A stretch of 64,000 nt of DNA from Hybos culiciformis. Taxonomy: Eukaryota > Arthropoda > Insecta > Diptera > Hybotidae. The translations under genes were made by a program, and so were the position numbers. The stretch is from NCBI GenBank assembly GCA_964007475.1, contig OZ023274.1, positions 1 through 64,000 of the forward strand. Reading direction: 5' to 3'. This document shows, in pieces, positions 26,201 to 41,241 of the stretch (position 1 is the stretch's first letter; the number at the start of each line of letters is the position of its first letter). The notes beneath the pieces were generated by a model that searched no databases, was not told where the DNA came from, and worked only from the letters and a program-made list of their open reading frames with translations.

Positions 26201-28989
26201 TACACTAATAAATTGTTTATTTTAATATTCATTTAAAATCTTTAATAATGCATCGTTTAAATCGAAAAACTTAATTGTTAATCATGATAATAATTTAGGT
26301 TTATTTCAATTTTTGAAATAATAATGAATAAAATTATTGAAAAAAAAAAGAAATAAAATTGCGAGTTTTTTTTAATTAGAAAAAATCATAAAATATACAT
26401 ATGGGTTATCTAAGTACTCCTGAATATCGCTAAAAAAATTTGTAAATGAATTAAGGGTAAATGTATAATTTACTTAATATATTTAAAGGTACAAATGCTC
26501 TAGCATGGGAATCAAGTTGTATTATTTTTCGCAGTATAAACTTAAAACGAAAGAACAAATTATTTCTCATTGCTTAATTTTTTTAATAAATAATATATAC
26601 CTAGCTAATTATGGAAATTGACCGATGTAATCTCAAATTTTTAGTTGGGAACAAAGTTACAGCTCATAATAATCTGCTGAAAGTAGTATTTTTCATAATA
26701 TCTTTTCTAAAACAATTTTTTTTTGGATTTTCAAAAATACTTATATTGTACAAAACAAAATTAAAAAGCGTTTTCACCAAAAATAGATATTTTGTTCTGT
26801 TACAGTTAATCGAATTCCATTAATTTTTTTTATAAAATGGTACTTATTGTGATATTATAGTTACTACTTGATATGGAAAAAGTAGAAAATAGCTAAAATA
26901 TGTTTTCGAGATGAATAGTCCTTTACAACAAGATCTAAGTAATTAAAGAACTATTTTTATTAAATCTTATATTTGCATTTTGACAATTATACTACTCTAA
27001 ACTTAAGATTATAAATTCAATTATGTTTATTATACATCACTATACTTCTTGTCTTTGTTAATCAATCAGATCCTGTTTGGACGTCGTAGACCCTTCGGAT
27101 ATTCGACATAATTAAAGATATTAAAATAACTCTTCTTTTGGTATATAAATTATTCAAATCGGACAATTTTCATTTTTTGTTCTTTTTTTTCCGATGATGT
27201 AACAACCATCAGCAGAAAAATCCAAAAAAAAAAAAGCAAAAAATTAACATTTTTCGATTTGAATAATTTATATAGCAAAATAAGCGTAATTTTAATATCT
27301 TTAACTTTGCAGAACATCCGAAGGATCTTCTTTTTTTTTCCGATGATGTAACAACCATCAGCAGAAAAATCCAAAAAATGAGCAAAAAATTAACATTTTT
27401 CTATTTTAATAATTTATATACTAAAAGAAGCGTTTTTTTTTCGGAAAAATTAGAATAAGAATACTCAAAATACGATAGACTCGAATTTGAAAAACTTAAT
27501 ATGTACACAAAAAATGAGTGGTTATTTATTAGATTTTTTTTATTAGATTTTTATTAAATTCTATTATGCCTTCTTCGGGGTTCGAACCTGCGTCCTTAAC
27601 ATTGCTCATCAGTTTATCAACGCAATGGAATCAATCATATGAGAATGCAATTTTATGCGCAAGGAATTCGAATAAAGTAACTGTTCATTTGGAAATGAGC
27701 GATAAAATTTAATTCAATAATATTTCTACCGAAAGATTTAATTAGTTAAAGACCTAAAATTTAGTTTAAGATTTAAAGATTAAATGAACTGAAATACTTA
27801 TAAATAAGTAAATAAATATATATACTCTGTTTTTGTGAATTTTAGAATATATTATGTTAATATTTGCAATTTGATTTGTTTTTTTTTATTGTAAGCCATC
27901 AACTATTTAGAATAAGTAAGTGGGCAATTACAATATATATTATAATTTAGATTTTAGGCATAAAGTTATAAAATATGACTTATTTCTTTAGTATTTTTCT
28001 GTACTTTCATTTAATGTTACTAATAATATTTAGTATTAAGATTATTCAAGAAGGACATTTTAAGTTCGATAAAGTCTAGACTTCTTGGATTTAAAAGTTT
28101 TTTAAATTGTTGCCCAAAAAAAATACACTAATAAATTGTTTATTTTAATATTCATTTAAAATCTTTAATAATGCATCGTTTAAATCGAAAAACTTAATTG
28201 TTAATCATGATAATAATTTAGGTTTATTTCAATTTTTGAAATAATAATGAATAAAATTATTGAAAAAAAAAAGAAATAAAATTGCGAGTTTTTTTTAATT
28301 AGAAAAAATCATAAAATATACATATGGGTTATCTAAGTACTCCTGAATATCGCTAAAAAAATTTGTAAATGAATTAAGGGTAAATGTATAATTTACTTAA
28401 TATATTTAAAGGTACAAATGCTCTAGCATGGGAATCAAGTTGTATTATTTTTCGCAGTATAAACTTAAAACGAAAGAACAAATTATTTCTCATTGCTTAA
28501 TTTTTTTAATAAATAATATATACCTAGCTAATTATGGAAATTGACCGATGTAATCTCAAATTTTTAGTTGGGAACAAAGTTACAGCTCATAATAATCTGC
28601 TGAAAGTAGGATTTTTCATAATATCTTTTCTAAAACAATTTTTTTTTGGATTTTCAAAAATACTTATATTGTACAAAACAAAATTAAAAATCGTTTTACC
28701 AAAAATAGATATTTTGTTCTGTTACAGTTAATCGAATTCCATTAATTTTTTTTTATAAAATGGTACTTATTGTGATATTATAGTTACTACTTGATATGGA
28801 AAAAGTAGAAAATAGCTAAAATATGTTTTCGAGATGAATAGTCCTTTACAACAAGATCTAAGTAATTAAAGAACTATTTTTATTAAATCTTATATTTGCA
28901 TTTTGACAATTATACTACTCTAAACTTAAGATTATAAATTCAATTATGTTTATTATACATCACTATACTTCTTGTCTTTGTTAATCAAT

Positions 28990-30109
28990 CAGATCCTGTT
29001 TGGACGTCGTAGACCCTTCGGATATTCGACATAATTAAAGATATTAAAATAACTCTTCTTTTGGTATATAAATTATTCAAATCGGACAATTTTCATTTTT
29101 TGTTCTTTTTTTTCCGATGATGTAACAACCATCAGCAGAAAAATCCAAAAAAAAAAAAGCAAAAAATTAACATTTTTCGATTTGAATAATTTATATAGCA
29201 AAATAAGCGTAATTTTAATACCTTTAACTTTGCAGAACATCCGAAGGATCTTCTTTTTTTTTCCGATGATGTAACAACCATCAGCAGAAAAATCCAAAAA
29301 ATGAGCAAAAAATTAACATTTTTCTATTTTAATAATTTATATACTAAAAGAAGCGTTTTTTTTTCGGAAAAATTAGAATAAGAATAGAATAAGAATACGA
29401 TAGACTCGAATTTGAAAAACTTAATATGTACACAAAAAATGAGTGGTTATTTATTAGATTTTTTTTATTAGATTTTTATTAAATTCTATTATGCCTTCTT
29501 CGGGGTTCGAACCTGCGTCCTTAACATTGCTCATCAGTTTATCAACGCAATGGAATCAATCATATGAGAATGCAATTTTATGCGCAAGGAATTCGAATAA
29601 AGTAACTGTTCATTTGGAAATGAGCGATAAAATTTAATTCAATAATATTTCTACCGAAAGATTTAATTAGTTAAAGACCTAAAATTTAGTTTAAGATTTA
29701 AAGATTAAATGAACTGAAATACTTATAAATAAGTAAATAAATATATATACTCTGTTTTTGTGAATTTTAGAATATATTATGTTAATATTTGCAATTTGAT
29801 TTGTTTTTTTTTTTATTGTAAGCCATCAACTGCTTAGAATAAGTAAGTGGGCAATTACAATATATATTATAATTTAGATTTTAGGCATAAAGTTATAAAA
29901 TATGACTTATTTCTTTAGTATTTTTCTGTACTTTCATTTAATGTTACTAATAATATTTAGTATTAAGATTATTCAAGAAGGACATTTTAAGTTCGATAAA
30001 GTCTAGACTTCTTAGATTTAAAAGTTTTATAAATTGTTGCCCAAAAAAAATACACTAATAAATTGTTTATTTTAATATTCATTTAAAATCTTTAAAAATG
30101 CATCGTAAT
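28990..30109. repeat. Short array unit 3 (1120 bp)
   Basis: Same deletion junction (ATGCATCGTAATCAGATCC) as the other short units. Its variant set matches the short units at 20988 and 35885, and it lies 6895 bp before the latter. Confidence 0.9.
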
Positions 30110-33100
30110 CAGATCCTGTTTGGACGTCGTAGACCCTTCGGATATTCGACATAATTAAAGATATTAAAATAACTCTTCTTTTGGTATATAAATTATTCAA
30201 ATCGGACAATTTTCATTTTTTGTTCTTTTTTTTCCGATGATGTAACAACCATCAGCAGAAAAATCCAAAAAAAAAAAAGCAAAAAATTAACATTTTTCGA
30301 TTTGAATAATTTATATAGCAAAATAAGCGTAATTTTAATATCTTTAACTTTGCAGAACATCCGAAGGATCTTCTTTTTTTTTCCGATGATGTAACAACCA
30401 TCAGCAGAAAAATCCAAAAAATGAGCAAAAAATTAACATTTTTCTATTTTAATAATTTATATACTAAAAGAAGCGTTTTTTTTTCGGAAAAATTAGAATA
30501 AGAATACTCAAAATACGATAGACTCGAATTTGAAAAACTTAATATGTACACAAAAAATGAGTGGTTATTTATTAGATTTTTTTTATTAGATTTTTATTAA
30601 ATTCTATTATGCCTTCTTCGGGGTTCGAACCTGCGTCCTTAACATTGCTCATCAGTTTATCAACGCAATGGAATCAATCATATGAGAATGCAATTTTATG
30701 CGCAAGGAATTCGAATAAAGTAACTGTTCATTTGGAAATGAGCGATAAAATTTAATTCAATAATATTTCTACCGAAAGATTTAATTAGTTAAAGACCTAA
30801 AATTTAGTTTAAGATTTAAAGATTAAATGAACTGAAATACTTATAAATAAGTAAATAAATATATATACTCTGTTTTTGTGAATTTTAGAATATATTATGT
30901 TAATATTTGCAATTTGATTTGTTTTTTTTTATTGTAAGCCATCAACTATTTAGAATAAGTAAGTGGGCAATTACAATATATATTATAATTTAGATTTTAG
31001 GCATAAAGTTATAAAATATGACTTATTTCTTTAGTATTTTTCTGTACTTTCATTTAATGTTACTAATAATATTTAGTATTAAGATTATTCAAGAAGGACA
31101 TTTTAAGTTCGATAAAGTCTAGACTTCTTGGATTTAAAAGTTTTTTAAATTGTTGCCCAAAAAAAATACACTAATAAATTGTTTATTTTAATATTCATTT
31201 AAAATCTTTAATAATGCATCGTTTAAATCGAAAAACTTAATTGTTAATCATGATAATAATTTAGGTTTATTTCAATTTTTGAAATAATAATGAATAAAAT
31301 TATTGAAAAAAAAAAGAAATAAAATTGCGAGTTTTTTTTAATTAGAAAAAATCATAAAATATACATATGGGTTATCTAAGTACTCCTGAATATCGCTAAA
31401 AAAATTTGTAAATGAATTAAGGGTAAATGTATAATTTACTTAATATATTTAAAGGTACAAATGCTCTAGCATGGGAATCAAGTTGTATTATTTTTCGCAG
31501 TATAAACTTAAAACGAAAGAACAAATTATTTCTCATTGCTTAATTTTTTTAATAAATAATATATACCTAGCTAATTATGGAAATTGACCGATGTAATCTC
31601 AAATTTTTAGTTGGGAACAAAGTTACAGCTCATAATAATCTGCTGAAAGTAGTATTTTTCATAATATCTTTTCTAAAACAATTTTTTTTTGGATTTTCAA
31701 AAATACTTATATTGTACAAAACAAAATTAAAAAGCGTTTTCACCAAAAATAGATATTTTGTTCTGTTACAGTTAATCGAATTCCATTAATTTTTTTTATA
31801 AAATGGTACTTATTGTGATATTATAGTTACTACTTGATATGGAAAAAGTAGAAAATAGCTAAAATATGTTTTCGAGATGAATAGTCCTTTACAACAAGAT
31901 CTAAGTAATTAAAGAACTATTTTTATTAAATCTTATATTTGCATTTTGACAATTATACTACTCTAAACTTAAGATTATAAATTCAATTATGTTTATTATA
32001 CATCACTATACTTCTTGTCTTTGTTAATCAATCACATCCTGTTTGGACGTCGTAGACCCTTCGGATATTCGACATAATTAAAGATATTAAAATAACTCTT
32101 CTTTTGGTATATAAATTATTCAAATCGGACAATTTTCATTTTTTGTTCTTTTTTTTCCGATGATGTAACAACCATCAGCAGAAAAATCCAAAAAAAAAAA
32201 GCAAAAAATTAACATTTTTCGATTTGAATAATTTATATAGCAAAATAAGCGTAATTTTAATATCTTTAACTTTGCAGAACATCCGAAGGATCTTCTTTTT
32301 TTTTCCGATGATGTATGTAACAACCATCAGCAGAAAAATCCAAAAAATGAGCAAAAAATTAACATTTTTCTATTTTAATAATTTATATACTAAAAGAAGC
32401 GTTTTTTTTTTCGGAAAAATTAGAATAAGAATACTCAAAATACGATAGACTCGAATTTGAAAAACTTAATATGTACACAAAAAATGAGTGGTTATTTATT
32501 AGATTTTTTTTATTAGATTTTTATTAAATTCTATTATGCCTTCTTCGGGGTTCGAACCTGCGTCCTTGACATTGCTCATCAGTTTATCAACGCAATGGAA
32601 TCAATCATATGAGAATGCAATTTTATGCGCAAGGAATTCGAATAAAGTAACTGTTCATTTGGAAATGAGCGATAAAATTTAATTCAATAATATTTCTACC
32701 GAAAGATTTAATTAGTTAAAGACCTAAAATTTAGTTTAAGATTTAAAGATTAAATGAACTGAAATACTTATAAATAAGTAAATAAATATATATACTCTGT
32801 TTTAGTGAATTTTAGAATATATATAATGTTAATATTTGCAATTTGATTTGTTTTTTTTTATTGTAAGCCATCAACTATTTAGAATAAGTAAGTGGGCAAT
32901 TACAATATATATTATAATTTAGATTTTAGGCATAAAGTTATAAAATATGACTTATTTCTTTAGTATTTTTCTGTACTTTCATTTAATGTTACTAATAATA
33001 TTTAGTATTAAGATTATTCAAGAAGGACATTTTAAGTTCGATAAAGTCTAGACTTCTTAGATTTAAAAGTTTTTTAAATTGTTGCCCAAAAAAAATACAC

Positions 33101-35884
33101 TAATAAATTGTTTATTTTAATATTTATTTAAAATCTTTAATAATGCATCGTTTAAATCGAAAAACTTAATTGTTAATCATGATAATAATTTAGGTTTATT
33201 TCAATTTTTAAAATAATAATGAATAAAATTATTGAAGAAAAAAAGAAATAAAATTGCGAGTTTTTTTTAATTAGAAAAAATTATAAAATATACATATGGG
33301 TTATCTAAGTACTCCTGAATATCGCTAAAAAAATTTGTAAATGAATTAAGGGTAAATGTATAATTTACTTAATATATTTAAAGGTACAAATGCTCTAGCA
33401 TGGGAATCAAGTTGTATTATTTTTCGCAGTATAAACTTAAAACGAAAGAACAAATTATTTCTCATTGCTTAATTTTTTTAATAAATAATATATACCTAGC
33501 TAATTATGGAAATTGACCGATGTAATCTCAAATTTTTAGTTGGGAACAAAGTTACAGCTCATAATAATCTGCTGAAAGTAGTATTTTTCATAATATCTTT
33601 TCTAAAACAATTTTTTTTTGGATTTTCAAAAATACTTATATTGTACAAAACAAAATTAAAAAGCGTTTTCACCAAAAATAGATATTTTGTTCTGTTACAG
33701 TTAATCGAATTCCATTAATTTTTTTTATAAAATGGTACTTATTGTGATATTATAGTTACTACTTGATATGGAAAAAGTAGAAAATAGCTAAAATATGTTT
33801 TCGAGATGAATAGTCCTTTACAACAAGATCTAAGTAATTAAAGAACTATTTTTATTAAATCTTATATTTGCATTTTGACAATTATACTACTCTAAACTTA
33901 AGATTATAAATTCAATTATGTTTATTATACATCACTATACTTCTTGTCTTTGTTAATCAATCAGATCCTGTTTGGACGTCGTAGACCCTTCGGATATTCG
34001 ACATAATTAAAGATATTAAAATAACTCTTCTTTTGGTATATAAATTATTCAAATCGGACAATTTTCATTTTTTGTTCTTTTTTTTCCGATGATGTAACAA
34101 CCATCAGCAGAAAAATCCAAAAAAAAAAAAGCAAAAAATTAACATTTTTCGATTTGAATAATTTATATAGCAAAATAAGCGTAATTTTAATATCTTTAAC
34201 TTTGCAGAACATCCGAAGGATCTTCTTTTTTTTTCCGATGATGTAACAACCATCAGCAGAAAAATCCAAAAAATGAGCAAAAAATTAACATTTTTCTATT
34301 TTAATAATTTATATACTAAAAGAAGCGTTTTTTTTTCGGAAAAATTAGAATAAGAATACTCAAAATACGATAGACTCGAATTTGAAAAACTTAATATGTA
34401 CACAAAAAATGAGTGGTTATTTATTAGATTTTTTTTATTAGATTTTTATTAAATTCTATTATGCCTTCTTCGGGGTTCGAACCTGCGTCCTTAACATTGC
34501 TCATCAGTTTATCAACGCAATGGAATCAATCATATGAGAATGCAATTTTATGCGCAAGGAATTCGAATAAAGTAACTGTTCATTTGGAAATGAGCGATAA
34601 AATTTAATTCAATAATATTTCTACCGAAAGATTTAATTAGTTAAAGACCTAAAATTTAGTTTAAGATTTAAAGATTAAATGAACTGAAATACTTATAAAT
34701 AAGTAAATAAATATATATACTCTGTTTTTGTGAATTTTAGAATATATTATGTTAATATTTGCAATTTGATTTGTTTTTTTTTATTGTAAGCCATCAACTA
34801 TTTAGAATAAGTAAGTGGGCAATTACAATATATATTATAATTTAGATTTTAGGCATAAAGTTATAAAATATGACTTATTTCTTTAGTATTTTTCTGTACT
34901 TTCATTTAATGTTACTAATAATATTTAGTATTAAGATTATTCAAGAAGGACATTTTAAGTTCGATAAAGTCTAGACTTCTTGGATTTAAAAGTTTTTTAA
35001 ATTGTTGCCCAAAAAAAATACACTAATAAATTGTTTATTTTAATATTCATTTAAAATCTTTAATAATGCATCGTTTAAATCGAAAAACTTAATTGTTAAT
35101 CATGATAATAATTTAGGTTTATTTCAATTTTTGAAATAATCATGAATAAAATTATTGAAAAAAAAAAGAAATAAAATTGCGAGTTTTTTTTAATTAGAAA
35201 AAATCATAAAATATACATATGGGTTATCTAAGTACTCCTGAATATCGCTAAAAAAATTTGTAAATGAATTAAGGGTAAATGTATAATTTACTTAATATAT
35301 TTAAAGGTACAAATGCTCTAGCATGGGAATCAAGTTGTATTATTTTTCGCAGTATAAACTTAAAACGAAAGAACAAATTATTTCTCATTGCTTAATTTTT
35401 TTAATAAATAATATATACCTAGCTAATTATGGAAATTGACAGATGTAATCTCAAATTTTTAGTTGGGAACAAAGTTACAGCTCATAATAATCTGCTGAAA
35501 GTAGGATTTTTCATAATATCTTTTCTAAAACAATTTTTTTTTGGATTTTCAAAAATACTTATATTGTACAAAACAAAATTAAAAATCGTTTTACCAAAAA
35601 TAGATATTTTGTTCTGTTACAGTTAATCGAATTCCATTAATTTTTTTTTATAAAATGGTACTTATTGTGATATTATAGTTACTACTTGATATGGAAAAAG
35701 TAGAAAATAGCTAAAATATGTTTTCGAGATGAATAGTCCTTTACAACAAGATCTAAGTAATTAAAGAACTATTTTTATTAAATCTTATATTTGCATTTTG
35801 ACAATTATACTACTCTAAACTTAAGATTATAAATTCAATTATGTTTATTATACATCACTATACTTCTTGTCTTTGTTAATCAAT

Positions 35885-37005
35885 CAGATCACCTGTTTGG
35901 ACGTCGTAGACCCTTCGGATATTCGACATAATTAAAGATATTAAAATAACTCTTCTTTTGGTATATAAATTATTCAAATCGGACAATTTTCATTTTTTGT
36001 TCTTTTTTTTCCGATGATGTAACAACCATCAGCAGAAAAATCCAAAAAAAAAAAAGCAAAAAATTAACATTTTTCGATTTGAATAATTTATATAGCAAAA
36101 TAAGCGTAATTTTAATACCTTTAACTTTGCAGAACATCCGAAGGATCTTCTTTTTTTTTCCGATGATGTAACAACCATCAGCAGAAAAATCCAAAAAATG
36201 AGCAAAAAATTAACATTTTTCTATTTTAATAATTTATATACTAAAAGAAGCGTTTTTTTTTCGGAAAAATTAGAATAAGAATAGAATAAGAATACGATAG
36301 ACTCGAATTTGAAAAACTTAATATGTACACAAAAAATGAGTGGTTATTTATTAGATTTTTTTTATTAGATTTTTATTAAATTCTATTATGCCTTCTTCGG
36401 GGTTCGAACCTGCGTCCTTAACATTGCTCATCAGTTTATCAACGCAATGGAATCAATCATATGAGAATGCAATTTTATGCGCAAGGAATTCGAATAAAGT
36501 AACTGTTCATTTGGAAATGAGCGATAAAATTTAATTCAATAATATTTCTACCGAAAGATTTAATTAGTTAAAGACCTAAAATTTAGTTTAAGATTTAAAG
36601 ATTAAATGAACTGAAATACTTATAAATAAGTAAATAAATATATATACTCTGTTTTTGTAAATTTTAGAATATATTATGTTAATATTTGCAATTTGATTTG
36701 TTTTTTTTTTTATTGTAAGCCATCAACTGCTTAGAATAAGTAAGTGGGCAATTACAATATATATTATAATTTAGATTTTAGGCATAAAGTTATAAAATAT
36801 GACTTATTTCTTTAGTATTTTTCTGTACTTTCATTTAATGTTACTAATAATATTTGTATTAAGATTATTCAAGAAGGACATTTTAAGTTCGATAAAGTCT
36901 AGACTTCTTAGATTTAAAAGTTTTATAAATTGTTGCCCAAAAAAAATACACTAATAAATTGTTTATTTTAATATTCATTTAAAATCTTTAAAAATGCATC
37001 GTAAT
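35885..37005. repeat. Short array unit 4 (1121 bp)
   Basis: Same deletion junction and same AGAATA duplication as the units at 20988 and 28990. It has a private insertion of AC at its start (CAGATCACCTG) and a lost base in ATATTTGTATTAAG near 36850. Confidence 0.9.
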
Positions 37006-40000
37006 CAGATCCTGTTTGGACGTCGTAGACCCTTCGGATATTCGACATAATTAAAGATATTAAAATAACTCTTCTTTTGGTATATAAATTATTCAAATCG
37101 GACAATTTTCATTTTTTGTTCTTTTTTTTCCGATGATGTAACAACCATCAGCAGAAAAATCCAAAAAAAAAAAGCGAAAAATTAACATTTTTCGATTTGA
37201 ATAATTTATATAGCAAAATAAGCGTAATTTTAATATCTTTAACTTTGCAGAACATCCGAAGGATCTTCTTTTTTTTTCCGATGATGTATGTAACAACCAT
37301 CAGCAGAAAAATCCAAAAAATGAGCAAAAAATTAACATTTTTCTATTTTAATAATTTATATACTAAAAGAAGCGTTTTTTTTTTCGGAAAAATTAGAATA
37401 AGAATACTCAAAATACGATAGACTCGAATTTGAAAAACTTAATATGTACACAAAAAATGAGTGGTTATTTATTAGATTTTTTTTATTAGATTTTTATTAA
37501 ATTCTATTATGCCTTCTTCGGGGTTCGAACCTGCGTCCTTGACATTGCTCATCAGTTTATCAACGCAATGGAATCAATCATATGAGAATGCAATTTTATG
37601 CGCAAGGAATTCGAATAAAGTAACTGTTCATTTGGAAATGAGCGATAAAATTTAATTCAATAATATTTCTACCGAAAGATTTAATTAGTTAAAGACCTAA
37701 AATTTAGTTTAAGATTTAAAGATTAAATGAACTGAAATACTTATAAATAAGTAAATAAATATATATACTCTGTTTTTGTGAATTTTAGAATATATTATGT
37801 TAATATTTGCAATTTGATTTGTTTTTTTTTATTGTAAGCCATCAACTATTTAGAATAAGTAAGTGGGCAATTACAATATATATTATAATTTAGATTTTAG
37901 GCATAAAGTTATAAAATATGACTTATTTCTTTAGTATTTTTCTGTACTTTCATTTAATGTTACTAATAATATTTAGTATTAAGATTATTCAAGAAGGACA
38001 TTTTAAGTTCGATAAAGTCTAGACTTCTTAGATTTAAAAGTTTTTTAAATTGTTGCCCAAAAAAAATACACTAATAAATTGTTTATTTTAATATTTATTT
38101 AAAATCTTTAATAATGCATCGTTTAAATCGAAAAACTTAATTGTTAATCATGATAATAATTTAGGTTTATTTCAATTTTTAAAATAATAATGAATAAAAT
38201 TATTGAAGAAAAAAAGAAATAAAATTGCGAGTTTTTTTTAATTAGAAAAAATTATAAAATATACATATGGGTTATCTAAGTACTCCTGAATATCGCTAAA
38301 AAAATTTGTAAATGAATTAAGGGTAAATGTATAATTTACTTAATATATTTAAAGGTACAAATGCTCTAGCATGGGAATCAAGTTGTATTATTTTTCGCAG
38401 TATAAACTTAAAACGAAAGAACAAATTATTTCTCATTGCTTAATTTTTTTAATAAATAATATATACCTAGCTAATTATGGAAATTGACCGATGTAATCTC
38501 AAATTTTTAGTTGGGAACAAAGTTACAGCTCATAATAATCTGCTGAAAGTAGTATTTTTCATAATATCTTTTCTAAAACAATTTTTTTTTGGATTTTCAA
38601 AAATACTTATATTGTACAAAACAAAATTAAAAAGCGTTTTCACCAAAAATAGATATTTTGTTCTGTTACAGTTAATCGAATTCCATTAATTTTTTTTATA
38701 AAATGGTACTTATTGTGATATTATAGTTACTACTTGATATGGAAAAAGTAGAAAATAGCTAAAATATGTTTTCGAGATGAATAGTCCTTTACAACAAGAT
38801 CTAATTAATTAAAGAACTATTTTTATTAAATCTTATATTTGCATTTTGACAATTATACTACACTAAACTTAAGATTATAAATTCAATTATGTTTATTATA
38901 CATCACTATACTTCTTGTCTTTGTTAATCAATCAGATCCTGTTTGGACGTCGTAGACCCTTCGGATATTCGACATAATTAAAGATATTAAAATAACTCTT
39001 CTTTTGGTATATAAATTATTCAAATCGGACAATTTTCATTTTTTGTTCTTTTTTTTCCGATGATGTAACAACCATCAGCAGAAAAATCCAAAAAAAAAAA
39101 AGAAAAAATTAACATTTTTCGATTTGAATAATTTACATAGCAAAATAAGCGTAATTTTAATACCTTTAACTTTGCAGAACATCCGAAGGTCTTCTTTTTT
39201 TTTCCGATGATGTAACAACCATCAGCAAAAAAATCCAAAAAATTAGCAAAAAATTAACATTTTTCTAATTTAATAATTTATATACTAAAAGAAGCGTTTT
39301 TTTTTCGGAAAAATTAGAATAAGAATACTCAAAATACGATAGACTCGAACTTGAAAAACTTAATATGTACACAAAAAATGAGTGGTTATTTATTAGATTT
39401 TTTTTATTAGATTTTTATTAAATTCTATTATGCCTTCTTCGGGGTTCGAACCTGCGTCCTTAACATTGCTCATCAGTTTATCAACGCAATGGAATGAATC
39501 ATATGAGAATGCAATTTTATGCGCAAGGAATTCGAATAAAGTAACTGTTCATTTGGAAATGAGCGATAAAATTTAATTCAATAATATTTCTACCGAAAGA
39601 TTTAATTAGTTAAAGACTTAAAATTTAGTTTAAGGTTTAAAGATTAAATGAACTGAAATACTTATAAATAAGTAAATAAATATATATACTCTGTTTTTGT
39701 GAATTTTAGAATATATTATGTTAATATTTGCAATTTGATTTGTAAGCCATCAACTACTTAGAATAAGTAAGTGGGCAATTACAATATATATTATAATTTA
39801 GATTTTAGGCATAAAGTTATAAAATATGACTTATTTCTTTAGTATTTTTCTGTACTTTCATTTAATGTTACTAATAATATTTAGTATTAAGATTATTCAA
39901 GAAGAACATTTTAAGTTCGATAAAGTTTAGACTTCTTAGATTTAAAAGTTTTATAAATTGTTGCCCAAAAAAAATACACTAATAAATTGTTTATTTTAAT

Positions 40001-40175
40001 ATTCATTTAAAATCTTTAAAAATGCATCGTTTAAATCGAAAAACTTAATTGTTAATCATGATAATAATTTAGGTTTATTTCAATTTTTGAAATAATAATG
40101 AATAAAATTATTGAAGAAAAAAAGAAATAAAATTGAGAGTTCTTTTAATTAGACAAAATTATAAAATATATATAT

Positions 40176-40915
40176 CGTTTTTCCCAGTAAGACTATTGTA
40201 ACTCGAGTTACAATACTTTTGAGTTGTTGATGTAGTTAGAAAGAGAAAAAAATTAGCTTTCCGGACATGTAACCCGATTGATTCTACGATTTATAAATTC
40301 TGAAAAAAAATGCTTTTCATGTTTTATCCGAAGACCTTTTTTCCTTTAAATTATTGTATCTCGAATTACAATAGTCTCGAAAAAAAAAAATTGATTTTAT
40401 TTTATTGTAACTTCAGTTACAATATTCTTACCTTGTTATTCTATTTTCTTTGTTATTGTAAGTCTGTAGTTACAATACTTTAGAAATATTTCTTTAAATA
40501 TTTTACTATGGTAACACTAGTTTCAATATTTTTTACAGCAAAAAAAATATTGTAACTAAAGTTTCAATAAAAAAAAAAAAAAAATATTATTTCAAGAATA
40601 TTGTAAATTGACTTTTTACAGATCATAATTAAACACTAAGTTTAAAAGTATTGTAACTTGAGTTACAAAAAATTCAAAGAAAAAAGTGCCAATGTTAAAA
40701 TATTAATTTAATAAAAAATCACATTAAAAATAATTTTTTTAGATTTAAATTAGTGGGGTCCAATAACTGTTCCAAAAATACATCTTTCAAAATTTACACA
40801 TTTACAAAAACATTCTTACAAAAAAAAATATGACCAAAAAACATTTTAAAAATTTCAAATTGATTTATCTCAAAACTATCATTTTCGAGTTACAATAGTC
40901 TTACTGGGAAGAACG
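40176..40915. mobile_element. 740-bp MITE with 30-bp terminal inverted repeats and internal TTGTAAC palindromes
   Basis: The ends are inverted repeats: the left begins CGTTTTTCCCAGTAAGACTA and the complement of the right end begins CGTTCTTCCCAGTAAGACTA, with one mismatch in 30 bases. ATAT flanks both sides (40172-40175 and 40916-40919), a possible target duplication; the element splits a sequence that is continuous in other array units. The interior holds many short palindromes of the type ATTGTAACTCGAGTTACAAT (near 40194, 40362, 40413, 40454, 40511, 40551 and 40651). No transposase is encoded. The superfamily is not clear from the ends. Confidence 0.85.
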
Positions 40916-41241
40916 ATATGGGTTATCTAAGTACTCCTGAATATCGCTAAAAAAATTTGTAAATGAATTAAAATATTAATTTAATAAAAAATCACATTAA
41001 AAATAATTTTTTTAGATTTAAATTAGTGGGGTCCAATAACTGTTCCAAAAATACATCTTTCAAAATTTACACATTTACAAAAACATTCTTACAAAAAAAA
41101 ATATGACCAAAAAACATTTTAAAAATTTCAAATTGATTTATCTCAAAACTATCAATTTCGAGTTACAATAGTCTTACTGGGAAGAACGATATGGGTTATC
41201 TAAGTACTCCTGAATATCGCTAAAAAAATTTGTAAATGAAT
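40696..41241. repeat. 273-bp tandem duplication spanning the MITE right end and its flank
   Basis: The segment 40696-40968 (the last ~220 bp of the MITE plus 53 bp of array sequence) is repeated as 40969-41241, nearly without change. The junction shows TTAAAA at both breakpoints, which suggests a microhomology-mediated duplication after the MITE inserted. The second copy has the right terminal repeat (ending at 41188) but no left one. Confidence 0.9.

Noticed and set aside
26611..26823. Recurrent 65-70-codon plus-strand frame starting MEIDRCNLKFLVGNK
   Set aside because: Present only where the long-unit segment is present. Its length changes with small indels (stop after 65 or 70 codons), and some copies (20534, 24688) lose the frame through a shorter T-run. 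No domain, so not a gene.
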